Below the pieces are notes generated by a model that saw only the letters and a list, made by a program, of their open reading frames with translations, made no database searches and was not told where the DNA came from. Shown one piece after another: positions 10,458 to 23,293 of a DNA stretch of 64,000 nt. The DNA is from Polymyxa betae (lineage: Eukaryota; Endomyxa; Phytomyxea; Plasmodiophorida; Plasmodiophoridae). Each line of letters opens with the position of its first letter. Positions within the stretch are counted from its first letter, which is position 1. The DNA is taken from NCBI GenBank assembly GCA_003693705.1, contig RBZT01000751.1, positions 124,001 through 188,000 of the forward strand, written 5' to 3'. The position numbers and the translations under genes are program-made.

Positions 10458-11414
10458 ATGCTCTCAGATTCCGACGGTTTCAGACAATTCAAGGGCAGTG
10501 AAGTGTCCTCCGATTATTGTTTTAGTGACAATGCGGCTTCTGGAGCTGGTAATATTGCTAATTCCGAACATCAGCAACAGAACGGTCCCCAAAGGTCTTC
10601 AAATGGCGATAATCACGAGCCGCTTGAAAATGACAAGGGTTTACCGGATAGTCAAGAGAGTAAAGACAATCGCGGCGACGGTGGCGATCGTCGTCGTGGC
10701 AATGATGATAAACCTGAATCTGTGCTGGCTTGTAACATCTGCTTCGAACTTGCATCAGCGCCTGTTATCGTAAGATTCTTGAAGCCGTCAAATCCAGTTT
10801 CTAACCATTCTAATAGACGATTTGTGGCCATATGTGAGTACATTTTGCTCAATTCACAAACTCATTTCAATTGTTGGAAACTTCACTTTCTTACGTTCTC
10901 ACAGCCTTTTAACTTGATCTTTAGGTATTGCTGGGAGTGCATTACCCATGTAAGGACCGCTTGTATATAGAAGCTTTAGCGATTGTCTGAAGACTATCAG
11001 TGGATCTCTGTAAGGACTCAACAGAAGTGTCCTGTATGTAGGACTGCTGTGACACGAGAAAATCTGATTCCTTTCTACGGCCGTGGTGCAGCATCTTCGA
11101 ATGGACCTGATCCACGAAGATCAAATTCGTCAAGGTCGTCTCGTCCTTACAGGATGTCGTTCTCGCCGCCTCTTCAGGGTTTTCAGCGTCGAGATAACCC
11201 TTTGAGCGATATGCACTTTTCTTTTTATGGAAATCTATTTGGGCAAGAAATCGTGAGTGGCTTCTTGTGGACGGTTCAGGCCACTTATTTTTGGCAGGCG
11301 TTCGGAGAAGGCAACGTGCAGCCACAGCATTTCTTAAACCTGGTCTTCTTCGGTATTGCAGTGTTCGTGATGCTCTTAATGACATCACCATTTCCATATT
11401 ATGGTTATTATTAA
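10458..11414 (+). CDS. RNF5/RNF185-like membrane RING E3 ligase
   Basis: Four exons join in frame: 10458-10769, 10817-10833 (17 nt), 10925-10949 (25 nt) and 11001-11414, giving 255 residues. The RING is split over the small exons: CNICFELASAPVI, TICGHMYCWECITH, then KCPVCRT. It is followed by the RNF5 hallmark LIPFYGRG. The C-terminus has two hydrophobic segments (around residues 205-225 and 233-252), as in RNF5/RNF185, ER or mitochondrial ligases that act in ER-associated degradation. An N-terminal low-complexity extension of about 95 residues (Gln/Asn/Asp-rich) is longer than in animal RNF5. Microexons are real if the RING is to be complete. Confidence 0.85.
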
Positions 11415-11654
11415 ACTATCCGCTGTATTTATTATCAGAACCCCTTTCTGGTTGTATGAGATCGCAAAACCTTTGCAAAAGTTACTGGTGTCCCCTTTCT
11501 AATTCCAAAAAACATGAGCGTACGATTTGTCATCTTGTACAGTATTTGGTATCTATTGATTGTAAATTCGTTACTGACTACAGGTGAATTTCAGATGGTA
11601 TTCACGGACCCTTAAGACGGTCATAATCTTTGACGTCTCATCGTCGCGAAGTCG

Positions 11655-13440
11655 ATGATTTCCCAGTTCTATGTCCTGTCGCCACGTGGCGATACGATCG
11701 TCTCCCGGGATTGTAGGACCTTGGATCCTTCTGCTTAATGCTGTACTGAAATGGCAGATCAGTTCGCGGGGATATTGGAAAAACCACTGCCGACATCTTC
11801 TTTCATGAAGTCAAATTCTATAGAGGCGAGCAGGTCGAGGCGCCACCCATTTTTGTAAGCATATCTCGCTGTTAATAAGAAAAATATTAAAAAGACGTTT
11901 TTAGACCATTGATGATGTTAACTTTATGTATCTTTGCCAAAACGGGCTGTATTTCGTTGCTACCACACACTCGAATGTTTCTGGCTCCTTTGTAGCTGAA
12001 GTGATCAGTCGAATCGCTCGAGTCTTTAAAGATTATTGTGGTGTTCTCACCGAAGAGGCCATTAGGCAAAATTTCGTAATGGTCTATGAATTAATCGATG
12101 AAATGATTGTAAATGATTCTATATTCTTTACTCGCCCGTTAATCCGATTATATAGGATTTCGGTTATCCACAAGATACCTCGACTGAGCTTCTCAAGGTT
12201 AGTGTTCATGTAGCAATATGTTTTTACAAAAATATATTTGATGTCAGGCTTATGTTTATAATGAGCCGGTTGTTGTGAAAAGAAAGGAGTCCTCCGTAAT
12301 TCCCAGCAACATATTATCTGGGTTTAAACTACCTGAGATGAATCCGAAAACAATTCCTAGCAATGCTGTTGACAAACCCATAACATTATCTGGATCATCA
12401 AAGAAGGTCAATCAGATCTTTGTTGATATCTATGAACGAATCAATGTCATATTCAATTCTGATGTGAGCTATTCGCCATTTCTACATTTCGATCTGGTTT
12501 ACTAATTTATTAGGGAGTAATCGTTCGCTCTGAAATCGATGGAACTATTCAGATGAAAAGCTATTTGACTGGAAACCCAGAATTGAAACTTGCTCTGAAC
12601 GAAGAAATTGTTATTGGGAAATCCCCAACTGGGAGTATGTTAGCGTTGCAGGTCAGGTTTTTAATCCATTGAGATGGTAATGATAGGTAATTACGGGTCC
12701 ATTGTCCTGGACGACTGCAATTTTCACGAATGTGTACGGACCGACGATTTCGAAACTCTTCGAATTCTGCGGTTTATTCCTCCAGATGGCGAATTCGGCG
12801 TCATGAATTATCGAATGACGAACGAGTTTCGAGCCCCATTTAGGATTTTCCCATTCTTCGAGATGACGAACTCTTTCAAGTGCGAATTAGTGGTTAAAAT
12901 CCGGGCTGACATCCCTGAAAACAATTATGGCGCCAATATGGTCGTCTCAATACCAGTTCCAAAAGCTACTTCGAGGTTAGTTTGTTTGATTTCTCAGGTC
13001 AAATCATATTGATCGATTGGCAGCGCCTCATGCGATTTCGATCTGGCGATTCCCGGTCAATCAAGTGAGTATATTCCGAAAGAGCGCAAAGTCGTATGGA
13101 AGATTTCAAAGTTCCCTGGAAGCAGGGAATGCATTTTACGTGTGAAGGTGAACATTTCAAGTCCTGCGATTGCCTATTTTAAACGTAGTTCTTAGATTGT
13201 TCTGGGGTCGTCTCATAGTGATGCTGTTCGAAAAGAGGTCGGCCCAGTCAGTCTGGAGTTCGAAATTCCAATGTATAGCGTCTCCAATCTCCAGGTATGC
13301 GACATGCTAAAAGTTTGGAATCGTACATAATCTGGTTGCAGGTGCGTTTTCTTCGTATCGCCGAGCAGCATAAGAATTATAACCCTTATCGCTGGGTTCG
13401 GTATGTCACACGTTCGGGATCGTATATCTGCCGATTGTGA
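11655..13440 (+). CDS. AP4M1: AP-4 complex mu subunit
   Basis: The start MISQFYVLSPRGDTIVSRD, joined over intron 11713-11762 to FRGDIGKTTADIFFHEV, is the mu4 N-terminus. The longin part continues with NGLYFVATTHSNVSG and YELIDEMI, then DFGYPQDTSTELLK. The mu-homology domain begins near 12400 and holds FHECVRTDDFETLRILRFIP and DGEFGVMNYR, and the protein ends RYVTRSGSYICRL. At least eight introns of about 50 nt are used. AP-4 sorts cargo at the trans-Golgi network without clathrin. The choice of mu4 over mu1-3 rests on the MISQF start and the DFRGD site. The complex is absent from many yeasts but kept in some early-branching fungi. Confidence 0.88.
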
Positions 13441-13826
13441 AAGTATTCACTTAAACATTGTCTCATATTAAAGTATACGAAAAACTTTTTAGAATCCAGC
13501 AGACAATCACGGAATCGCGGAATCTCTGGTTTTACGGTCGAATGAAAGAACTGCGGTTCGGTGTCTTTTTTTACCAGCAGCTGCAGTCGCTCTGATTGGA
13601 AACAGGAGACTGCATCGGCCTATAGGGCGACCTGATCAAACTTTCGCCTCGGCTGCAGTCTGGTCTGACCGATTTAGGATTCCTATCTTGTAATCAATCC
13701 GAGGCCTGGTCTGAGAAATGGTTGAAAGTAACGTGTCAATTAGTGTTTAATTAGCGTTACACGGGTAGAGGTGGCGCGCCGATCAAATCATTAACAGTAC
13801 TGTCATTTGCTTAAAGGTCGGCTATA
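13441..13826. other. Intergenic with one possible orphan exon
   Basis: After the AP-4 mu stop, an acceptor-like TTTTTTAG near 13491 is followed by an open stretch reading ITESRNLWFYGRMKELRFG to a stop at about 13597. It looks coded but no partner exons are visible, so it may be an alternative last exon of the mu subunit or chance. The rest holds no gene. Confidence 0.25.
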
Positions 13827-16800
13827 TTGCTGCCAACCTTACAAATGAATCTAAACTGTCATGTGTCTGCTTCTGCAGCAGGCGTGACTGGATTCGATCC
13901 GGGCTATATTGCATTCCCAACTGCTGGACTTCCAGTGCCGCCAACGTTTGGACAGCGTCACTCAGAGAAATTCATTGAGGGTAGGCCACAAGAAGGTTCG
14001 CCTTCGCTGTAAGCTTCCGTGGTACTGGCAGTAGATCTGCAATGTAAATTCTTGTTTTTCGTTCAGAGATGCTACCAGTCCAAAAAAGGCTGCACAACAG
14101 TTAAGAAAACAATCAGTTCGTGGCGAAAGAGGCTCTTACCAAAAGAAAGCATCGAAATTGGAAATGCAGAAAGGTAGTGTTTCTTCAAGTTAGATGACAT
14201 TTCTGAACAAATCCTCAGAAACGAGCCGGCGAGAGTCGACTGTTCAGAACCACTCTTCCTTCGATTTTGCCAGTTATATAGATTCTTTTCTTTCCTTTGC
14301 GCGGGCAGAAGGGCTGAAAGAAGTACCTCTGAAGTCAGGTTGGCCGGTTGCTTCAGCAAACTCTATCTGTATCTAAACAGTCGCTTAGACGGTGTGAAAG
14401 TCTCTGTATTGAGTCCTAACTGGGGTTCCCTTGTGTATCTTGCAGCAAGGGCGAAAACGATTCATGAAATCCCTGTCAGCACCATATTGGAGCTGTTTAC
14501 TTTGATTGTGCCCCAGCTGGACGAATCCGCTGCAGTCGAAACTTATTGTATCGATGAAGCTTCTAGGAAAGAGGTCAGCGTTTCTCATCACAAAGTACCC
14601 TTCTGATTTTCGTTTCAAAGTCCTCAGTCAATCTGCTAAAAGCTTTCAATGCTGCCATGGTGTCTTTAAGTAATTACTTATGATTTCGCTTTAACCACGG
14701 CCAACTCTGTGCATAGTTATAATGTCAAGCGATAACATCAATCGGTGTCTTATTCTTGATGAAATTTTAGAAAAGACTGTTTTGATGCTGAAAGTGCATA
14801 CATCGCGAACGATTGTCCCTTTACTTGACGAATCTTCCAGAGCTAAAGTGGGCATGAATTGCTACAAAGGCCTTCTCTAATATGTGTATAAGGTGGCCCA
14901 AGCTGATTCCGATTATTGGAGATCATATGAAAGCGTTTTCTCTTCTTTCGTCCGAGTCATGCATGACTTGCTACGCCGTCTGAATTGGTTTTATTTGAAA
15001 GAAAAAGTACCTGAGTGTCATGCCATTTCTGTCATTGATGTTTGTTGTACTTTACTTCGCTTGCCGAAGGATTCCGAACTTAAGAGCGGAGCAATGTGGC
15101 TACTAGTTACATGTTTTATGCAGCATGAAACTCTACATGAAATCATCTTTGAAGAAGTAAATAAGTCTGCAGGGTGTAATGGAGGATTTAATATATAACT
15201 CAGATATCTGCAATGGTATGCTCTGAAGGGATAAAACATTCCGGTTTATTTCGAATCAATTCAAAGACCTCTATACATGTATGAAATTTCAGCCTGATTA
15301 TATAATCCTTATTTATTCATTTATAGTTCCCAGTCGCCGTAGCCCTGTCTTTGGTTCAAAGCTTGTCCAAATTTCCTATACAGGACATGTCAAATGACGC
15401 TAAAATGAAGGACAAGGATTTTCAAGATCATTTTGTGCACTCATTTGATCAAATTGAACTGAACTGTAAAGCATTGGTATACCTTATGCTGTCGCTTCTG
15501 TGTTTCTTCTGACTATCTGTTGATATTAGGTTGCATCTCTAATCAGCAAGGCTCTTAAACCAGGCCGCTCTTTATCCGATTCACGAACATTTTTGCAACT
15601 GCTTCTGGACGATATTTTCTCTTGTCTGTTCTTGCCTGCCTGGCCAGCTGCTGAAATGTTGCTTATAACCATTTTCCATTTTCTCCGAAACATGTCCGCT
15701 AAAGAGGTTATTTCACTAGCTCTGTGCATGTGCTGTTTTTTAATTCTTTGCGGCTCAGAATGTCAATAACTCCCGAGCCATTGCCGTGGAGCTTCTTGGT
15801 TTCATTTTAACGAGGTTACAAGTCCATATTGTTGCTGCTCGAAGAGATGTCTCCGTAATTCGTCCACGAACGGATAATTTTGATCCTGCCAGCAGCATCC
15901 ATACCGATCCTGAGAACGAAAAAGTTGGCTGTGAATGCGATCTAGGTGTGTTGAAGAACTGCTTAATGGTAAAGTATGTCGAAATTGTTTTCTGCAATTT
16001 AACCTGGTTACAGCTTGACTGTGATGAATGTCATTACTGGTTTCATGGGAAATGTGTTGACATTAGCGAAGGCAACATTCCTGAATCTTGGATTTGCGCT
16101 TCATGCGAGCTCAGGCATATCATTGAGCAGCAGCGCTCTGTAATGGTAGTTATGCTAACTGTGCTGTACTAAAGTGTTCATTCATGCATCATTTAGAATC
16201 ACGTTGCCAAACGAATGCAACGAAAATCGCTTTCTTCAGAAATGTCTGAGGATGACCTTCTTTTCCAGATACTGCTCAATTATCTAAACACCAATGCCAT
16301 GGATTACAGCATGCGTCTTTCGAGGGATTTCATGTTAACTCTTTGGTGTAAAAGAGTTCAGGCATCCGACCCTGGCAAGGTAAAGTTTCCGATTGTTGTC
16401 TGGAAACCAGATCTAAAACCCACAATAGTCGTCGCTTTTTTACTCCTTTTTTGCAAACGACAAGTTCACTTCTGCTAATCAAGACTTGGGAACTTCTCGC
16501 ATCAAGCCAACACAGGCTTATAGAATTATTCGCCTTTTGTCTCAGAAATATTCGTTGTTACAAGACAGCGACATTCTGCTGAAGGTACTCTTAACAAAGG
16601 TGTCATTTTTCGGAACTTACTATTTTAGATGTTTGTGAACATGCTGAATGACAAACAGCCTCTTTTAAGGTCCAGGGTCATTAAGGTATCGGATAGCACC
16701 TTTTTGTTTACAATTCAGTACGCCTTAGTGTTTATAGGCGCTTTCCCTTTTAGTGGAGGCCAACGTCGATATCCTGGGGCATGAATATGTCGTCCGAGCC

Positions 16801-19800
16801 ATTTCTGTCGCGGTTCAGGTTGGATAATTGTTAAATGGCGACTTGCTAACAATATTCATCCGTCTTTATAGGACAAAGCAACCTCTGTTCGAGAAGCTGC
16901 AATTGAGCTTCTCGGAAAGAAAATGATTTCGAACTCAAGTTTATCAGAGAAATATTATCCCATCATTGCTAGTCGGATTCGTGATAAGGGCCTGAGCGTA
17001 CGTAAACGCTGGTACGTTTCCTTCCACTTTACGGACTCATGAACCGATTTGAGGATTAGTGTGAAAATTCTACGTGATCTATGTATTGGATACCCTAATC
17101 ATTCGAAGTATGTCGACATCTGCACGAAATTAGTCAGCAGGACGCAGGATGAGCCTTCAGTGCGACAGCTGGTTCAAAAGGCGCTTCAACATCTATGGTT
17201 CTCACAGTTTATGCAACCATCGTTACGAAAAAGTCAGTCTTCAGGTAGGCACTCAAATTTCTTCGCATTCTCGTTACTTAGTGTTCATAGGTGCATACTG
17301 TGAAGGCTTTCTGGCCATTGCAAACAGAATTGTACTGGAATCTGGATTGTTTAAATTGCAATTTGTAACTTCTATTATAGGTTGACGTGGTGGCGTCCCT
17401 GCCAACTTTAGATTGGTTGTCAGAGATCATTACCCACGCTGCGGATTCGAACTCTGAATCGCATGATGGGAGCATGTTCGAAGTCTATTCAGATTTCTGT
17501 TCATGCATTGTCCAGGTATGCAGTCCTTCTTTGTAGAATCCTTTGTGATTAATAATTAGAAAATGATCACATTTTCATCCCCTGCTGAGGCACTTCATCA
17601 CATCCGTACTCTCTATGTATTTTGCTGTGCCAGGCCTGTTCTGCTTTTAGAACACCTCTCATGTTTGCAGCCTTTGCTGAAAGTCGAGCGCTCCGGTATG
17701 TTACTACAGGGTCTATATTGTTCTTTATTTAGGCCTTGTAGCACAAGGAATTGAACAGTCCCGCTTGAGTCTGTTGTGCTCTATATTCCTTATGGCATTG
17801 CCCTTCCTTGAGAATCCTAGACAACGCTTTCTTGATAATCTTTCCACCGATTTAAAAGAGCTGATTCTACAGCAAAGTGCCACGGTTTTGCTGAATGCTG
17901 TTCCTTGTTTATGTGTGCTTTCGTCAAAGGTAACTTCGCATGCTCCCCTATTTCATATTGCTGATTCCCGTGGAACTAGATGAATAATTTCGTCCTTCCC
18001 CAGCAGATGCTTCGCTCATTTTATCATTATCTCTGTCAATATAAAAGCGACCCTAAATCTGATGGACGCGTAGTACGTTCGGTTATCCGATCGCTAATCT
18101 CAGTGGGCCTTCTTGTACGAAATTTCACTTTTGAACCGGACGAAAAATGTAAGTTTTTTCTTAATTCCAGTGCCTTACAACTGAGATGTCAGCAGTGACA
18201 TATGAGAATATCATTCAGCTGTACAGAGTTTATTATTTCCATTTTGACGATGCAGGTAACGATGCTTTTTTTGAGAGACTCTCGTTGATAGTGCTTTAGT
18301 TATCAAAAGAACGGCCTTGCAGGGTCTGTTTTATTGCTATTATAGGAAGCCGTCCTTTTTGGTTTGCACCCACGACGTTATAGAATCAGCTCTTTCTGCT
18401 CATGACCAGGAATTACATGCTCAAGTATTTCACAGTTTCTCTGATTTCTTACAAAACGAAATTGATCAGTTGAAGGTAATTTGTTTTGATTATTAAGAAT
18501 GTTCATTGAATGGGACGGTTCAGTATCTGCAGGGACTTCAGGGAGATTCAGAAATTCATCGCCTTCACGGCTCTCGCTACACTTCTATTAGGAGAGAGGA
18601 GGATGGAGAGACTGAATCGGGTGTCATCGTCAGCATAGTACAGAAACTTTTCCCGCTATGTATAAAACATGTTCATTCAAACAGCTCCGAGGTCGTGTTG
18701 TGGAAGGAACAGTTTTCTGCTTCTAAACTTGCTTAGGTTCGTTTTGGAGTTTTGAGATTAACTCAGTTACTGTTAAAGCAGCGACTGGTTAATCCTGTTC
18801 ATTGTGCCTCATCTTTAATTGCACTTTCCACTGATCTGACGGAAGGAATTGCAAATCTGGCGCTAACACAGATTTCCGACATGAGCGTTTCATTTCCTGA
18901 TATGCTGAGGAATTCCATTATAGATGGTGTTAAGAAGATAGCCGCTTATCAAGTGGGATAGTTTACACAATCTAATGACTTAATTTTTAATCTGTATTCT
19001 TAGAAACAAATTTATGGTAATGCAACGAAACTTTTCGAAGGCGATTATCCTGTTGGGTTATCGAATATGTTCCAGATTGTGTCGAAGGTATTCAGCCTTT
19101 GTCTTAGTTGAGGTTTTCTGATTCTTATGCTAGATCTCTCCCAACATGCCTTCCATTCTTGTTGGAATCCTAAATATTATCGATTTCGAAAGAACTGAGT
19201 CGTTAATTACGGCGGAATTCGTAACGATGCTACTATCCGGATTGCCCCTGCAGAATGACGAACCATTGCATCTGTACTATCACGTTACAAGACTAATAGG
19301 TTCTATTTTCTCACCACTAAAATTGTTTGCTGTTAATAGTGAGGTAGGTATCCATGGAGCTTATGTGGACGAACAACTACGGTCAGTGCTGAAAGAGGTA
19401 CCGGACCGACTGCCAACCGCTACTGTGGAACAATGTCTGGCAACAGCAGACAAGATTGAGATATTGATCCATTTCAAGCAATTTGTCCAGGTTCATTTCT
19501 TCATCTGTTGTATCGGATGTTAATTGCTCACTCTAGAATGCTTTCAATATCGCTGATCACTCATTAGAAACATGGAATCCGCATGTGAAATCTTCGATTG
19601 TTTGCTCGAGGAAAGATTCACTCACTCGGTTTATTCCAAATCTTAAAAACAAGGGCATCCCTCAAACCATTGAAGAGCTTGCTGAACGGCATAAAATGGT
19701 CAAGATTGAAAAAACATTCTCCTAATTTTCTGAGTGTCTTTTCAGTTCAAAAATATCCTCAATAGCGATTATTCTGAAGTAAGCCTAGAGTATGGAGCAA

Positions 19801-20015
19801 AGACCACCAACAAGCGGAAAGTGTTTTCTCCCAAACTCGCAACACCCAAAAGAGGAAGAAAACGTTGTCTAAAACCAATGTTGTCAGATGGGGAATCGGA
19901 TCTCGGCTTGGACGATACAGTAATTTTCCGCCCAAAACGAAGTTGTTCTTCGGGTCCCAAGCTATATGCCGAGCCTGTCGATTCCTCTAGCATTGAAGCC
20001 GATTCGAGTGTATGA
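13827..20015 (+). CDS. SCC2: Cohesin loader SCC2/NIPBL/Nipped-B with PHD finger
   Basis: A large gene of many exons with about 50-nt introns. Conserved parts include RDLCIGYPNHSKYVDICTKL (about 17065-17125), matching the HEAT-repeat core of NIPBL, followed by KALQHLWFS. Other helical HEAT exons lie on both sides. A PHD finger sits in the middle: GCECDLGVL, then LDCDECHYWFHGKCVDI and SWICASCEL, a Cys4-His-Cys3 layout. PHD fingers occur in SCC2 of plants and some protists but not in animals or budding yeast. The C-terminus is basic and low in complexity (TPKRGRKRCLKP), probably nuclear. The protein loads cohesin onto chromatin with SCC4/MAU2. The start MLPTLQMNLNCHV is the first good ATG; exact exon limits are not all resolved. 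Confidence 0.85.
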
Positions 20016-20124
20016 AAAAGTTTCCATTCTTGATCTATGAAGCTTGCTTTTCTTTATCTATTAATATTTGTACATCATAAATTAAGAGTAAATTATGAGT
20101 CTTGAAATTTCAGCAAAAGTGACA

Positions 20125-23100
20125 TTATAATTCGATATGCTGAAATAGAACACGCCTTGCGAGTTCTCTTGCCCCTGAATGTTGGTATATCAGACTGAGG
20201 TTAAAAGCAGCTTCTCGGGCTATATTGGCTTCGCTCGCTGCAGGAGTAAATGATGACAGTGAAAATAACAGATCAAGAGACGGATCAACGACGTTTTCCT
20301 GCCGCCTTGGTTGAAGTTTCATTACAGCTTCAATAGTCTAACAACGAAGTTGAAACTTCAGTAACAGCAAAAACGCAAAGCAATACCTGGTTGTAATACC
20401 GAACGGCAAGATGATTGATGCCAACAGAATGGAATGCCCTCGCCAGGTTATAGAGAGCATGCGGTGCTCTATTGACCCTCTTAACGTAGACGAAGAACAT
20501 TTCAAATGACCGAAGCAGAGCGAAATGCCTATTCGGAACGGATGGGCTTTGCGAGCGATGAAGAAGCCCTATGGCAGCATACAAAACTGAGCAAAATTCA
20601 GCCCCCATTGTGCGACGGCATTGCTCTCTCCATACTGATAGAAGGATTTACAGGCAGCGGCGACATCGACAACGCACGAAGATATTCACGGCAAGCTCCG
20701 GCTTCAACGAAATCAGTATATGAGAGGCTAAACCAACCAGCCCTTACTGAAAAAATGTTTCGTGATTGCATAATGACCCAGTGCGACACGCAGCGATACG
20801 CAATCTGGGTGTTTGTTGTTAACCCGTTCCAGAAACCGTCTTGCTCGCTCAGGATAATTTAGCTGGTATAGGATGACGCCCAGCAAGTACATCAGATGAG
20901 ATGTGGACGACGCTTTTGGCATGTCCAGAATGGCAGTTGTGATCTGATAGGCAGATCAGTCACCATAAACACAGCCAAGTTCACCACGTACTTGAGCATA
21001 CGCGCGGTCATACTCTCCTCGGTGACAAAACATATCGACCGCCATACATCGAAAATCGCGAATTTGGATATTCAACTCGGAGGGCCATTCAAACCGCAAT
21101 ATTTGACGAATGATATTCGAAGCCTGAAACCGGCATTAAAAGCAGGTCGTGACGACATCCAAGACGCAACCTGATCGAAACGTTGAACACCAATTAATGC
21201 TCTGCAGAGCATGATGGCGGTCTGCAGGAACTCGCCGCCCTCATACATGACGCCAGGCATGCTGCGAATCCTCCCGGTCACATCGGCAGGATCAGCTGGT
21301 TTGGTCCGGCGACGCATCACCACCGCCCGAATCGCTTCCGATACCTTGTCGAATGCGTAATCAACAATCTCGGCGTACTTGCCCTCGCTCAGACACAGCT
21401 GACAATGCTGAAGTAGCAGCGATAAGCTGGCACTATCAATAGGCAACGACGCCCGGCGCCGATTCTTTGAAGAATTCAGTCCCCAAACCAGATCCAATGA
21501 GCCGGAGTTACCGTCCGAAAGGTCGTTGTGACGGCGCCATCACTCTGAAGAACAGCGATGGCCTGATCGGTATCGCCCTGTGCTCGGTACACTTCCGATA
21601 GAAGCAGGCGTGAATCGGCATCGTTCGGCATCTCCTGCAAAATCCGTTCACAATACCGAATGGCATCGTCCTGGCTATCCGGCAGGTCTTTGTAGCAGCG
21701 AGCCAATCGAAACCACAGATCGGCATTGTTGTACGATTCGACATCTTGTGCACACATGTGAACAGCTACATTTAGACGAGTATGAGATCACAAACCTTCC
21801 AAACAGGTCAGCACATGTAATGCTTTATCAGGCAAATCGATAGACAGGTACAGATCGCCGACTTCCAGGTAGAAGGCGGCGAACTCCTTCGGATCCAGAT
21901 CGAAGATGTGATCGACCATCGATTCATAGCGATGGCGCCCATCCTCGGTGAGATCCTCGCCCGAGCACAGATGACATAACCCAAAGCGAATCGACAATTC
22001 AGGAGGCAACGTCACCGGTAGCTGTCGCGAGACCGTCTGTTCGGGTGGGTCAGTACGACCGGTGGTGGCGGATGATAGGGGCCGGTACGAACTTCAGACA
22101 GGAGAGTTTTCGCGTCATCGAACTGTTTCTGTTGCATATAGAGCTCAGAGAGCATATTGATGATGGTGAAATCCCAGAGCATCAGGCGTTCGTCGTCGGA
22201 GGCATCGGTGCCGAGCTCGCCCAGCTTCTGCCGCGCGAACTGGACGTATCCTTCCAGAAGCTGCTGGGCAGTATTCGTCTTGCCTTGCTCGAACAACATC
22301 TAAAAAAAATCATGAAAATATTGCTGAAAATGAGACAGGTAACATTACAGGGCAGTAAGCTTCTAAATATTCAGGGACGACGGGTGATTTGGCAACGATC
22401 CGAGCTAACCCGTCAATAGCACGTTTAGTATCACCACGATTTCTGTATATCATGGAGCTATTAAAGGGGTTAGAAGTTGATAAACGTTGAGGTTGTGAAA
22501 ACGGACCGATGATATAAAGCATCTTTATCATTGGGCGACATTCGTATAATACGTGATAGGCAATGCAATGCCTGGTCAGTTTCGTCTAGCTCGACCGCCA
22601 TATTAGCTAATCTTCTCCATTGCCCAACATCACGGGGTGTGAAATGAGCTGCTAATATGAACACCTAGACGGGAGCTCAAGAGAATTACAGCATGACGAG
22701 GGGGTGTCAGACCTGCAGAGCTTGACGTTTACGACCGAGTTCCTCATAGATAACCCCTAATGTATTATAAGGCTCTGGGAAGTGAGGTGCCTCACGAATA
22801 ATCTCTAATAGTAACTGGGCGGCTCCAGTAAGGTTATTATCCATACTATACATCATAGTGGCTTCCCCTAATAGACACCATCAGCAACCAAAATCTATCA
22901 CACGAAGGCATATGAACCCATTTTCTTCTTTAGATCGGCGGGGAGCTCTGACGATCGAGCTCGGCCGGTTCCACGCTAGCAAGACATTCATATTGGCTTT
23001 GACTAGCACGATACAAGGAGACCTTGGCTTTCTTTCGGGGCTGGATGCCCAGTTCGGCGTCGAGCTGCTCGAGCTCGGCTTCAGTATAGACCCCATCGAC

Positions 23101-23208
23101 CTCACCAATGTGTTCATCAATGACAGTGTATGATGGTAAATAGGCTCGAATATCAGGCTCATACAAGTCTGCTGGGATATCATTACTGATACGAAGCGGG
23201 GTCTCCAT
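20125..23208 (-). CDS. GTF3C3: TFIIIC TPR subunit GTF3C3/Sfc4
   Basis: Minus-strand gene of many exons. The acidic N-terminus starts METPLRISNDIPADLYEPD. After an intron come REATMMYSMDNN and the TPR array: FPEPYNTLGVIYEELGRKR, VFILAAHFTPRDVGQWRRLA, LDETDQALHCLSRIIRMSP and more. The end EAAFNLSLIYQHSGARELA matches the C-terminal signature of human GTF3C3. The family has two TPR blocks, and this gene has the same order and size. It acts in the TFIIIC tau-A module that places TFIIIB at tRNA genes. It is convergent with SCC2, with about 110 bp between stops. Confidence 0.9.
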
Positions 23209-23293
23209 TACAAGAAACGTGGTTCCCGGAAAATTTTAGGAAAATCGTCTTGGATTGTTACGCAAATGTATTATGATTATGGATTTTGCCAGA

